Below, piece after piece: positions 6,985 through 14,796 of a stretch of DNA of 64,000 bases. The stretch comes from a virus: positions 1 through 64,000 of the IMG/VR virus record IMGVR_UViG_3300034198_015460. One strand, 5' to 3'. A program made the translations under genes and the position numbers. The stretch's first letter is position 1. The number at the start of each line of letters is the position of its first letter. Under the pieces are notes generated by a model. That model was not told the DNA's origin and ran no database searches. It was given only the letters and a program-made list of their open reading frames with translations.

Positions 6985-7429
6985 AAAAATTTCTTAAATC
7001 GTTTGTCTTTAAGTCAATAAGAAAACGAATATTTTTATTTAAATCTCTATCCGCCAAAAACAAATCTTTATCTTTTGGTTGTGGTTCTGTATTTTCCATC
7101 CAGGAATCAGCCGTTTCTATTAAAGATTGCGGTAGTTGAGAAAAACTATACATCTTTGCACCACCACCATTGCTTTGATTATACCAAGCGTCATTAGTAA
7201 CAGCATTATTTTTCGAAAGAATATAGTGTTCTAGAGTCATACAATCATCAACAGCGCCTCGATGAATTACTGTTTTACGCAGAAGTCCATGAGACCATGC
7301 ATGGCGCAAAGGATAATTGTCAGAGGAGAAAACATAACCATCATTTTCTTCATTGGTTTTATGATAACCAACATAGCGCATTCCGTTTTCAACATTGATA
7401 TATCCATAAACAATAGCTTCGTATTTCAC
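6974..7429 (-). CDS. GIY-YIG domain protein in modification block
   Basis: 151 residues with GTG start (AAAGGG about 8 nt upstream). The N-terminal AIVYGYINVENGMRYVGYHKT matches the GIY-YIG nuclease core, with YGYI and RYVGYH at the two signature positions; a DGYVFSSDN stretch and a MTLEHYIL segment (candidate catalytic Glu) follow. There is no DNA-recognition module after the ~90-residue core. It has its own early promoter. It could be a small homing nuclease or a nuclease acting on host DNA. Its place inside the modification block is suggestive only. Confidence 0.65.
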   Translation of the reverse strand: MKYEAIVYGYINVENGMRYVGYHKTNEENDGYVFSSDNYPLRHAWSHGLLRKTVIHRGAVDDCMTLEHYILSKNNAVTNDAWYNQSNGGGAKMYSFSQLPQSLIETADSWMENTEPQPKDKDLFLADRDLNKNIRFLIDLKTNDLRNFYES

Positions 7430-7464
7430 AATTTTATCCCTTTTACACGAAAAATTCAGAACAT

Positions 7465-7493
7465 ATTATAACATTATTCAGAGTAAAAATCAA
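7465..7493 (-). promoter_or_regulatory. early-type sigma70 promoter
   Basis: Minus-strand TTGATT (7488-7493), 17 bp, TATAAT (7465-7470), overlapping the end of the GNAT gene and about 36 nt upstream of the GTG start of the GIY-YIG gene. It would give separate early expression of GIY-YIG, transferase-like protein, kinase and glycosyltransferase. Confidence 0.65.
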
Positions 7494-8010
7494 CACCTTT
7501 ATACTCCACAAAACACTCTATACATCCACCCTTTCCTTTTCTATTCATCTGTTTCCATATATAAGAATCTATTTCCATATTATTCATTTTTATGTGTGAA
7601 TTTGTCAATTTAAACATAGACAATTGTGCTGTTTTTTGCCGACAAACAAATTTGAAACCGTATTTTTCATAAAATCCTACCGCGTCTAATTCTGCAGAAA
7701 CGCGAAAGTAATCAGACTGCATTTCGTGTGCAAAAGCTAATCCCCAATCGCATAAGATACTAGCCACACCATTACCTCTAAATTCATGAAATGTATGGAG
7801 TAATTGTAGATTTGCAACCTTTGGGTTTCTCTTTGAAATAGTAACAACTATAGCGCCAGCTAATTTGTCATCAATGATGACACCTCTGCAACCCTCCCAA
7901 CCATTTAGCATATCACATTTAGCCACAAAAGTTTTAGCAAAACGATCTTCTTTTTTATCTGTTAATGCTGAAACAAATTCTTGCCTATCAATTTTTCTCA
8001 TATACTTCAT
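7474..8010 (-). CDS. GNAT-family N-acetyltransferase
   Basis: About 178 residues from the ATG at 8010; an ATG three codons later is also possible. The acetyl-CoA binding motif A is visible as LLHTFHEFRGNGVASIL, preceded by a VVTISKRNPKVANLQ strand region and followed by ELDAVGFYEKYGFKFV, the usual GNAT C-terminal signature. The start overlaps the amidoligase gene by 23 nt. In this context it may acylate an amine on a modified base or a small intermediate, but protein or antibiotic substrates are possible. Confidence 0.75.
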   Translation of the reverse strand: MKYMRKIDRQEFVSALTDKKEDRFAKTFVAKCDMLNGWEGCRGVIIDDKLAGAIVVTISKRNPKVANLQLLHTFHEFRGNGVASILCDWGLAFAHEMQSDYFRVSAELDAVGFYEKYGFKFVCRQKTAQLSMFKLTNSHIKMNNMEIDSYIWKQMNRKGKGGCIECFVEYKGVDFYSE

Positions 8011-8872
8011 AAAATTCTCGTTGTTTCTTGCCTCTTGATTTGTCGTATTTTGTCTTTTCCCATCCAATATACATATCGTGATCGTATTCAAACTTAGGAA
8101 ATTGGAATTTATCTTCTAATAATATTTCATCAACATTAGGTCCATCGTTCAAAGCCGCAGATATAAATTTCTCAACAAATTTAAAAGAATCAGCAATTTC
8201 CTGTTCATTGACCGAAGAACGAAAACAACGAAATTCAATAGTTCCTGTGTGCTTCATACAATAAGTATTAATAGCGTATCGAAATGGTCTTCCCATAGAA
8301 ACACCATCTTTACCTGCTGCATGCAGCCTAATAAAGTCGTCAAAATTATTGGCTAGTTTAGTTATATTATCACACATATAATCTGGCATTGGTCTACCAC
8401 CATCCCATTTTAAATATGTTTTGGCTGTTTTTGAGCTATTCATCAAAGGAGATAGACGAAATTGATAACATTTTTCAATAGTAATATGTTGATTTTCTTT
8501 AATGTATCTGATTAGTTTCTTTAGAGATTCTATATCTTCTTTTAATCCAGGAACAAAAACGTGTAAATGTCCGTGATTAACACAACTAGCTGTCGGTTCT
8601 TGTTTTAAATCACGAAACAGAGAAATGATTTCATTAATACGATCAACTTGCTCTTTCCAAGTCTTGGTTGGTTTTGTGTTAATTTCTCCACCGACGGGTG
8701 GAGAAATACCTAGAGGATCACAAGCCAAACCTCTATATGGATCTGTTAGATTAACAATATCAGTTTCCGCATATTCCCATTTACCTAAATGATCTGGAAT
8801 AACAACATCTCTGCCTATATCTCCAAACTCTAATTCATAACCCCATGTAAATTTAGAAGAGTCATATTTCAT
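7988..8872 (-). CDS. amidoligase (glutamine-synthetase-like ATP-dependent ligase)
   Basis: A 294-residue protein of the amidoligase_2 type. The signature FTWGYELEFGD near the N-terminus supplies the Glu ligands. A CVNHGHLHVFVPG segment follows at about 97-109, then the late GTIEFRCFRSS. The family forms amide bonds between a carboxylate and an amine using ATP. It overlaps a class II glutaminase gene by 4 nt upstream, which could supply ammonia, and a GNAT gene downstream. This arrangement suggests tailoring of an amino-acid-bearing product; the substrate is unknown. Confidence 0.8.
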   Translation of the reverse strand: MKYDSSKFTWGYELEFGDIGRDVVIPDHLGKWEYAETDIVNLTDPYRGLACDPLGISPPVGGEINTKPTKTWKEQVDRINEIISLFRDLKQEPTASCVNHGHLHVFVPGLKEDIESLKKLIRYIKENQHITIEKCYQFRLSPLMNSSKTAKTYLKWDGGRPMPDYMCDNITKLANNFDDFIRLHAAGKDGVSMGRPFRYAINTYCMKHTGTIEFRCFRSSVNEQEIADSFKFVEKFISAALNDGPNVDEILLEDKFQFPKFEYDHDMYIGWEKTKYDKSRGKKQREFYEVYEKN

Positions 8873-9546
8873 TGTAAATCCTCTGCATTAGAACTGAAAA
8901 GTTTATCGGTTATATTAAAATCTATAATAGTGTATTCTCTGTACATTTCTGTAGGAACTGAAAAACTCAACCCAGACCTTTTTGCTATATCAGAAGTAGA
9001 CGTAAAAACAAACCCGTTCGCACCATAGGAATAATATAAAGGTCTTGCTTCGTTTCGAAAAGCAGTAAATTTCTTTTGATGATCAATAGTGCAAACAGCC
9101 ATACTAGAGGGTCTAAATTTTTCTAAAGGATGTTCATTGTTTTCTAATGCTCTCAATATCAATTCACTGTCATTAGAAGTAATTGTTTTATACCCATATA
9201 ATTCTTCCCATAGATCTTTACTTTCTTGAGAAATCACACCATTGTGGGCAATAGCTAATTTTTCGGTAGAAATTGGTTGATTGTATCTAAGGTCGCTAGT
9301 AGAATACCTTATGTGACCAATACAATACAAATTACCATCTTCATTTTTCCAAGAAAGTATATCTTGTTTTGATATAAATTCGTTCGCCGGGACAGGTTCT
9401 TTTATTGTATTTACAATATTATTTTTAACATACGAAACACCAGTAGCGTGTTTACCTCTTATCATAGATTGTAGAAAAAGATCGCGAATCAATCCACAAT
9501 CTTTTTCTTTAAAATCTTTAATCAATATTCCTAGAACACCACACAT
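8869..9546 (-). CDS. class II glutamine amidotransferase (glutaminase domain)
   Basis: 225 residues consisting only of an Ntn-type GATase II domain. Cys2 directly after the start Met is the expected nucleophile (MCGVLGI). GHIRYSTS at about 77-84, AHNGVI at about 102-107 and TSNDSELIL complete the active-site set. It should release ammonia from glutamine for a partner enzyme. No synthetase domain is fused, so the partner is probably the amidoligase encoded immediately downstream with a 4-nt overlap. It shares one base with the end of the dioxygenase gene. Confidence 0.9.
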   Translation of the reverse strand: MCGVLGILIKDFKEKDCGLIRDLFLQSMIRGKHATGVSYVKNNIVNTIKEPVPANEFISKQDILSWKNEDGNLYCIGHIRYSTSDLRYNQPISTEKLAIAHNGVISQESKDLWEELYGYKTITSNDSELILRALENNEHPLEKFRPSSMAVCTIDHQKKFTAFRNEARPLYYSYGANGFVFTSTSDIAKRSGLSFSVPTEMYREYTIIDFNITDKLFSSNAEDLQ

Positions 9547-10874
9547 TAAAAGAAAGTTTCTAAACTAGAAGTTTTTTCTATTTCCCCAAAAACGTCCACT
9601 AGACCATCTTCGTCTATGTGATTGTGTTTACGAAGAAAGTCTCTCCACTCTTCGATTTTAAAACAGCCCGGCGACACTCCATTCCAAAGCGGACGATAGT
9701 ACTTATGATCTTTGTTGGCTCGGCGTTCTTCGATGTATTGCTTACGAAGCTGCTCATAATCCCAAGATTTTAGATCCATCATTTTCTCTCTAAAATAAGC
9801 GACAATTGTCATACGATCATTATTTTCGCCGATCAATGCATCATTGCCATGGATACCACCGTGATTATTTACCAGCAACATATCACCTGGTTGTAGATTG
9901 ATAGCAATTTTAAATTCAGGAAGAATGAATTGACCGCCTTGCCAGCCTTTTCCTTCTGGTCCGGTAACTCCACAAATATTAGAAAACCCTTCATGAAGAT
10001 CTCCTGCGTCTCTATGGCAAGCAGTTCTCCAATTATGATTTACAGTCAATGTTGTGAACACAGTATCATCAATACGAAACCGAGGATCAAGCTTTTGTGC
10101 GCAATTGTTTTGTGAAGCCCATCTAACGGGAAGAAGCTCTTTAAATTGTTGATTTAATTTACGCAGATAAGGAAAACATTTCTGAAATAAATCATAATGT
10201 TTTTCTGTGTAAGAAGTTGCACGACCATAAGGAATTCGTGGGTAACGATCAAAATATCCTGCAATACCAGACATAACTGATTGAGCGTAATTTGTGTCAG
10301 AAACATAATATTTCAGAACATGTTCTGCTTCTTTTCTTTGTTCTTCTCTGGAATAGTTATGGATGGAGTCCACCCACTTATCAAACCATCCATGATATTC
10401 TGGATATCGTTTAGTTACTTCTGAACGAAGCCAAACTTGACCACGAGTCTCTTCTTTTTTTAGGCACGATTGATGGTAACGTCTAATCGACTCAATAGTT
10501 TCGTCTTGGATAATGATATTATCTGGTCTAATCAAATAATCTAGAACGTCTAGATGATATCCAGTCACCCAATCTCTACCGCCGCGTCCAGCAGAACCGA
10601 GAAACTCACCACGGGGACCGGCAGCAAGACCTCTGTTTTGAGATTCTGTTGCCGCTCCGATAAGACCTTCATAAGCAAGATCGCATTCCTCTTTTGTAAA
10701 GATATTTTTGCGATATTTAAAAATAATATTTGCTTCTGAAATATCACCATCAAGAGATTCAGCGTACAGATCACAGTCCTCTTCAAGAATAGTATCTGTA
10801 TACTCAGCACAAGTAATAAATTTTCCCAGGACATGTTCACAATCTGCTTTTTTTCTAACTAGAACTTTAACCAT
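9546..10874 (-). CDS. TET/JBP-type 2-oxoglutarate/Fe(II) dioxygenase
   Basis: A 442-residue protein. The C-terminal half has the double-stranded beta-helix set. FTTLTVNHNWRTACHRDAGD supplies iron ligands H287 and D289, LQPGDMLLVNNHGGIHGN supplies the distal His (H342), and DRMTIVAYFREKM supplies R354 for 2-oxoglutarate. The CHxDxGD...GF spacing looks like the JBP thymine hydroxylase branch to my eye. The family oxidises 5-methylpyrimidines in DNA. The N-terminal ~200 residues are helical and unassigned. A near-consensus early promoter lies just upstream and the glutaminase gene overlaps downstream, so this is the lead gene of the block. Confidence 0.8.
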   Translation of the reverse strand: MVKVLVRKKADCEHVLGKFITCAEYTDTILEEDCDLYAESLDGDISEANIIFKYRKNIFTKEECDLAYEGLIGAATESQNRGLAAGPRGEFLGSAGRGGRDWVTGYHLDVLDYLIRPDNIIIQDETIESIRRYHQSCLKKEETRGQVWLRSEVTKRYPEYHGWFDKWVDSIHNYSREEQRKEAEHVLKYYVSDTNYAQSVMSGIAGYFDRYPRIPYGRATSYTEKHYDLFQKCFPYLRKLNQQFKELLPVRWASQNNCAQKLDPRFRIDDTVFTTLTVNHNWRTACHRDAGDLHEGFSNICGVTGPEGKGWQGGQFILPEFKIAINLQPGDMLLVNNHGGIHGNDALIGENNDRMTIVAYFREKMMDLKSWDYEQLRKQYIEERRANKDHKYYRPLWNGVSPGCFKIEEWRDFLRKHNHIDEDGLVDVFGEIEKTSSLETFF

Positions 10875-10901
10875 ATCAATCTCCTATCTCGATAATATAC
10901 T

Positions 10902-10930
10902 AGTATATAGTAAGAATACTGTTGTGTCAA
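10902..10930 (-). promoter_or_regulatory. strong early-type sigma70 promoter of dioxygenase operon
   Basis: Minus-strand TTGACA (10925-10930), 17-bp spacer, TATACT (10902-10907), the best promoter match in the window. It lies about 28 nt upstream of the dioxygenase start, with a GGAG ribosome site between. Its strength suggests expression straight after infection. Confidence 0.85.
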
Positions 10931-11310
10931 GTCCTACTTTTTAGAATACCTGCAATGTCGGGAGGAGTCCATCCTTCTGGTTTTAGAACTTTACCATCAG
11001 CGCGACGAATAACCTTACCATCAACAAGTTTTGCCATATTAGAACGATGTACTTCGTCAAATACTTTATCTAAAGGAATACCGTAAGCAACAGCTGTTCC
11101 ACATGCGATATAAATTACATCAGCAAGAGCATCAGCAATTCCAACAATATCTGCCTTTTCTTCCGCTTCTAGATACTCATTAAATTCTTCTTGAAGAAGA
11201 TCAATTCTTAAATCCCTAATAGAGACATCTTCTGGCACTTCAGGATTTGATCCTATTGTTAGGTCAAAAGCTTTGTGAAATTCAAAAACATCTTTGTACA
11301 TATTGCTCAT
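10927..11310 (-). CDS. mazG: MazG-like NTP pyrophosphohydrolase
   Basis: A 127-residue all-alpha NTP-PPase. Metal-binding acidic positions are visible in LLQEEFNEYLEAEEKADIVGIADALADVIYIACG, discussed here in two parts: the EEFNEY helix and the DALADVIY helix. A conserved DEVHRSNMAK and GKVLKPEGW near the C-terminus match phage MazG proteins. The family hydrolyses (d)NTPs, or ppGpp-like alarmones in some phages. It starts 1 nt after the stop of the upstream conserved gene, and the early promoter of the dioxygenase overlaps its 3' end. Confidence 0.88.
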   Translation of the reverse strand: MSNMYKDVFEFHKAFDLTIGSNPEVPEDVSIRDLRIDLLQEEFNEYLEAEEKADIVGIADALADVIYIACGTAVAYGIPLDKVFDEVHRSNMAKLVDGKVIRRADGKVLKPEGWTPPDIAGILKSRT

Positions 11311-11311
11311 G

Positions 11312-11848
11312 TTAAATTATCCATTCTGGGGGGTTGCGGTTTTTCCAGGAATGCATTCTAGCCTTTCCTAGTTTGTAATAGTTTCTATAATTAACGATTG
11401 GGTCGTTGCTTATAATATATTGTTTATCCATGGCAGATGGTGGAGTAGTCCAATCCCATTTTTCTAAGTTTTTAGGAGGGGATTGAAGCATATAACTCAA
11501 TTCTCCAAAACAAGAATGTTGTTTGCTATAACGAAAAGTATATTCGCTCATCAAAGCAAAGAAATGATCAACAAGCCAATTGTAATTTTCAATTGACTCT
11601 CTACACCAAACAGCAGAAGGATGATTGATGTGCGTCGCTGAATATAAAACATTTTCTCGTGAATCGCTGAGAACCCAGCGGCGAGCTTTTCTACCAGAAA
11701 GAGTTTTCCCTTCAATTTCTTTGCCATCAAGAAATCGATGCGCTGTGGACAACAGTTGGGCGGATTCTAGAACCATTTTCACAACATGACGATCAACGAG
11801 ACAACGGGCTGCAGTCTGCGCGCATCGGTCAACATAGAAAATATTAAT
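11312..11848 (-). CDS. conserved phage protein with apparent AUU start
   Basis: 178 residues if initiated at ATT (11846-11848). The in-frame NIFYVD...ARCLVDRHVVKMVLESAQLLSTAHR matches, from memory, the N-terminus of a family common in T4-like phages, where it follows the initiator Met. The first standard start, GTG at 11782, would delete 22 conserved-looking residues and has no ribosome site. AGGAG lies 7 nt before the ATT, which is 1 nt after the stop of the homing endonuclease gene. Mostly helical, with HINHPSAVWCRESIENYNWL and RNYYKLGKARM segments. Function unknown. Confidence 0.7.
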   Translation of the reverse strand: MNIFYVDRCAQTAARCLVDRHVVKMVLESAQLLSTAHRFLDGKEIEGKTLSGRKARRWVLSDSRENVLYSATHINHPSAVWCRESIENYNWLVDHFFALMSEYTFRYSKQHSCFGELSYMLQSPPKNLEKWDWTTPPSAMDKQYIISNDPIVNYRNYYKLGKARMHSWKNRNPPEWII

Positions 11849-11849
11849 G

Positions 11850-12557
11850 TTAGCTCTCCTTCAAAGAACAGTTATCAAAATGATAACGTCTCATAGCAAA
11901 TGCACCTCCATTTTTACCACAGTGTGGGCATGCTGTCAATTCTTGTTTATAACCTTTTTCTCTTACTGGAGAGAAAGCTTCGTTAAACGCTTTGACTTGT
12001 CTGATAAGTCCTTCAGGTGAGATTGACTGTCTAGATCTTTTACCATGTTCTTTAAGTTCATCGGCATTCATCTTTGAAAATCTTGCTTTTTGAGCTTTAC
12101 TTTTTAATTGTCTGGAATGTTCACTTTCTTTGCTGCCTTTCTTATTTTTATTGGCAGATGATGTCAGTGCTTTCTTTTGTTCCTTTGTCATCTTTGATCT
12201 CTGAAGCTTTAAGCTCTCTGACATTTTAAGAAGTGTTTCTTCAGAATACTCACGATCTACACAACCTTCACCGCCAGCAGTCATGTTATATCCATAACCG
12301 TAATCATTTGATCTATAATGTTTTATCCATTTTTGTTCAGCTTCATATATTTTACCACTTTCACATTCTTCTAACATTTCGATTTTAAAGTTCTCAGAAC
12401 CGTATTTCTTCATAGCTTGATATAACAGTCGTCTTTCTTTATTGAGACTTTTGCTACATCTAACATGATCTTCAAACCTAGATTCGATTGAATGTTTTGT
12501 TATTCCAACGTACTTTTTATTATTAACTTCATTTTTGATTAGATATACGTATGACAT
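11850..12557 (-). CDS. GIY-YIG homing endonuclease
   Basis: 235 residues. The N-terminal GIY-YIG domain (YVYLIKNEVNNKKYVGITKHS, catalytic-type Arg in RFEDH, Glu in YEAEQKWI) is followed by a Lys/Ser-rich linker with NUMOD3-like helices (TLLKMSESLK) and a C-terminal zinc finger (ACPHCGKNGG, then RRYHFDNC). This layout is that of free-standing seg-type homing endonucleases. It lies directly against the start of the conserved 11312-11848 gene, so insertion there may have removed that gene's AUG. Confidence 0.9.
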   Translation of the reverse strand: MSYVYLIKNEVNNKKYVGITKHSIESRFEDHVRCSKSLNKERRLLYQAMKKYGSENFKIEMLEECESGKIYEAEQKWIKHYRSNDYGYGYNMTAGGEGCVDREYSEETLLKMSESLKLQRSKMTKEQKKALTSSANKNKKGSKESEHSRQLKSKAQKARFSKMNADELKEHGKRSRQSISPEGLIRQVKAFNEAFSPVREKGYKQELTACPHCGKNGGAFAMRRYHFDNCSLKES

Positions 12558-12613
12558 ATGTTACTCCTTACTTGACCACATGCTTATTTATCTTTACAGA
12601 GTGTTCAAGATAT

Positions 12614-13090
12614 TCATCGCTTCCACTTTTTAAAAGCCTGTTGACGATGATAAGGATTCGCTCTGCGGAAAAACAATTCTCCATTAAGATGATCTAATTC
12701 GTGTTGAAAAATTCTCGCTGTCATTCCAACAAATTGTTTTGTCATTACATCTCCATTAGGAGTATTGAATCTTACTCTGATCTGTTGTGGACGCTTTATT
12801 TTAACGTACAGATTTGGAAAAGTCAAACATCCTTCTTCAAGGAGAATTTGTTGTTCAGAAAAATGAACAATTCTAGGATTTATACAAACAAAATTTTCTG
12901 GCTGACCTCTCATAGCAAAAATACGATATGGAACACCAACCTGATTGGCGGCAATACCTATACCATTGTTATCATACATAAATTTAACAAGGTCTTTTGA
13001 AAATTCAATTAAATCAAAAGGTGGATTAAGAAAATCCACTTCTTGACAAGGAGTTTTTAAAATAGAGTCTTTGTCAGATACTAATTCCAT
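12614..13090 (-). CDS. def: peptide deformylase
   Basis: A 158-residue viral-type deformylase with all three family motifs: GIGIAANQVG (motif 1), EGCLTFP (motif 2, metal Cys) and QHELDHLNG (motif 3, two metal His and the catalytic Glu). It removes formyl groups from nascent proteins. Marine T4-like phages carry similar short enzymes lacking the bacterial C-terminal helix; here the tail is a short basic AFKKWKR. Its start overlaps the stop of gene 46 by 1 nt, so it is co-translated with the recombination nuclease. Confidence 0.95.
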   Translation of the reverse strand: MELVSDKDSILKTPCQEVDFLNPPFDLIEFSKDLVKFMYDNNGIGIAANQVGVPYRIFAMRGQPENFVCINPRIVHFSEQQILLEEGCLTFPNLYVKIKRPQQIRVRFNTPNGDVMTKQFVGMTARIFQHELDHLNGELFFRRANPYHRQQAFKKWKR

Positions 13091-14796
13091 TATACAATCC
13101 TCGAGAAATTTTTATGTTTTTCAAAACGAATTACTTTATCAAATTTGTCATAAAGCTGATCTGTTTTATGACTTATTATAAACGTGTTTGTGTCGGAAGT
13201 CAAGTCATTTATTAGTTTGAGAAATTCTTCGGTCCCGTTTGAGTCAAGAGAAGAATCAAACACCTCATCCATAATTAAAATATTTGTATTGATTGAGTTA
13301 CGCAGTTTTGCTACTGCTCTCCAAGTAAACAAAATAGCAAGATTAATTCTCATCTTCTCGCCTTCTGAAAAAGACTCATAGGAGAATTCGTCTCTGTATC
13401 TGGATTTAATTGTTTCTTTGAATGTTTCATCCAATTCAAATTGACACATAAATTCCATTGATGAAAGATATTTGTTTATCAACTTGTTTATGATTGGAAT
13501 ATACTGTTTGATAATTCTTGATTTAATCCCACCATCTTTAAGTAACAAAGAAGCAGCATTCAACACCAATTTTTCTTCTATCAAATCAATATGTTTCTTT
13601 TTTAACTCGTCATAATCTTGTTCTAATTGAACTATTTTAGAGGAATCTTCTTTTTTATCATCAATTTTTAAATTATTAATTTCTTCTATTAAAGTTTCCT
13701 TGTAATCGTTCAATGAATTCATTCTAGTTTTTAACTGATGTATTTCTATTTTTTTATCATTTATCTCATCGTTCACAGAAAGTATCTGTTTGATTTTTTC
13801 TTGTATTTCATTTTGCTGTTCTAGAAGCTTTGGTAAACCTTCATCTATCTCTGATATTTGTGAATCTCTTTCTCTAATAGCTTCTGCTTTGAAATTTTTT
13901 TCAATAGACTGTTTGCAAATTGGGCAGTCATCATTTTCATGAAAAAAATTCAATTCTTTTTTAAGAACTGCTCTGTTGGCTTCTATTCTATGTTGTAGAG
14001 TTTCAAGAGTTTTTAATTTCTTCTTTATAGAATCTTGATCTTCGGTTTTCAAAGATAATTCTCTTATCATATTTTCATAATATAATACATCTTTGTATAA
14101 GTCTTTTATTTGTATATCTGTTTCTTGTATTCTTAGTTTTTTATCTTCTACGAGCTGTGTATTGTTATTCTGTAGTTGTGAAATGTGTTCTTTTATTAGT
14201 TTTATTTTCTCCTCAACTAGTCTTTTATCGGCTTCACAAGTATATATTTTTTCGTTATTACCAGAAATTTTATCTTTCAATAGAGTATTCATTGTTGTAA
14301 AAATCTGCAGATCAAGCAAATCTTCAATAATATCTCTGCGTTGCCCAGCTGCCAACTGCATAAAAGGTTGAAATGTAGCTGTGCCAAGAACAACCACTTG
14401 ACAGAAAGATTTATGGTTTACTTTAATAATCTGTTTTTCTAAAATTTCTTGATAGTCTTTCATTTCAGCAGATTGATTAAGAAGCGAACCATTTTGATAC
14501 ACTTCAAATATATTTGGTTTTATTCCACGAATAATTCTATATTTGTTAAAACCTATAGAAAATTCAACCTCAACGACCATATTTTTCTGCGTAATGGTAT
14601 TAATAAGTTGAGGCTTATTAATTTTTCTAAAAGCTTTACCAAACAGAGAAAATGAAAGAGCGTCGAGAATAGTCGATTTGCCCGCGCCATTCTCTCCAAC
14701 AATCAATGTGGTATTATTTTTATTCAAATCGATTTCAGTGAAAATATTACCTGTTGAAAGAAAATTCATCCATCTAAGTTTTTCAAACAAAATCAT
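13090..14796 (-). CDS. 46: recombination endonuclease subunit gp46 (Rad50/SbcC-like)
   Basis: A 568-residue SMC-type ATPase, close to T4 gp46 (560). Walker A GENGAGKST at 34-42, long coiled coils on either side of the zinc hook CPICK at 291-295, signature SEGEKMRINLAI at about 478 and Walker B ILIMDEVFDS near 510. With gp47 it resects DNA ends for recombination-dependent replication and host DNA breakdown. It overlaps gene 47 by 4 nt. Confidence 0.96.
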   Translation of the reverse strand: MILFEKLRWMNFLSTGNIFTEIDLNKNNTTLIVGENGAGKSTILDALSFSLFGKAFRKINKPQLINTITQKNMVVEVEFSIGFNKYRIIRGIKPNIFEVYQNGSLLNQSAEMKDYQEILEKQIIKVNHKSFCQVVVLGTATFQPFMQLAAGQRRDIIEDLLDLQIFTTMNTLLKDKISGNNEKIYTCEADKRLVEEKIKLIKEHISQLQNNNTQLVEDKKLRIQETDIQIKDLYKDVLYYENMIRELSLKTEDQDSIKKKLKTLETLQHRIEANRAVLKKELNFFHENDDCPICKQSIEKNFKAEAIRERDSQISEIDEGLPKLLEQQNEIQEKIKQILSVNDEINDKKIEIHQLKTRMNSLNDYKETLIEEINNLKIDDKKEDSSKIVQLEQDYDELKKKHIDLIEEKLVLNAASLLLKDGGIKSRIIKQYIPIINKLINKYLSSMEFMCQFELDETFKETIKSRYRDEFSYESFSEGEKMRINLAILFTWRAVAKLRNSINTNILIMDEVFDSSLDSNGTEEFLKLINDLTSDTNTFIISHKTDQLYDKFDKVIRFEKHKNFSRIV

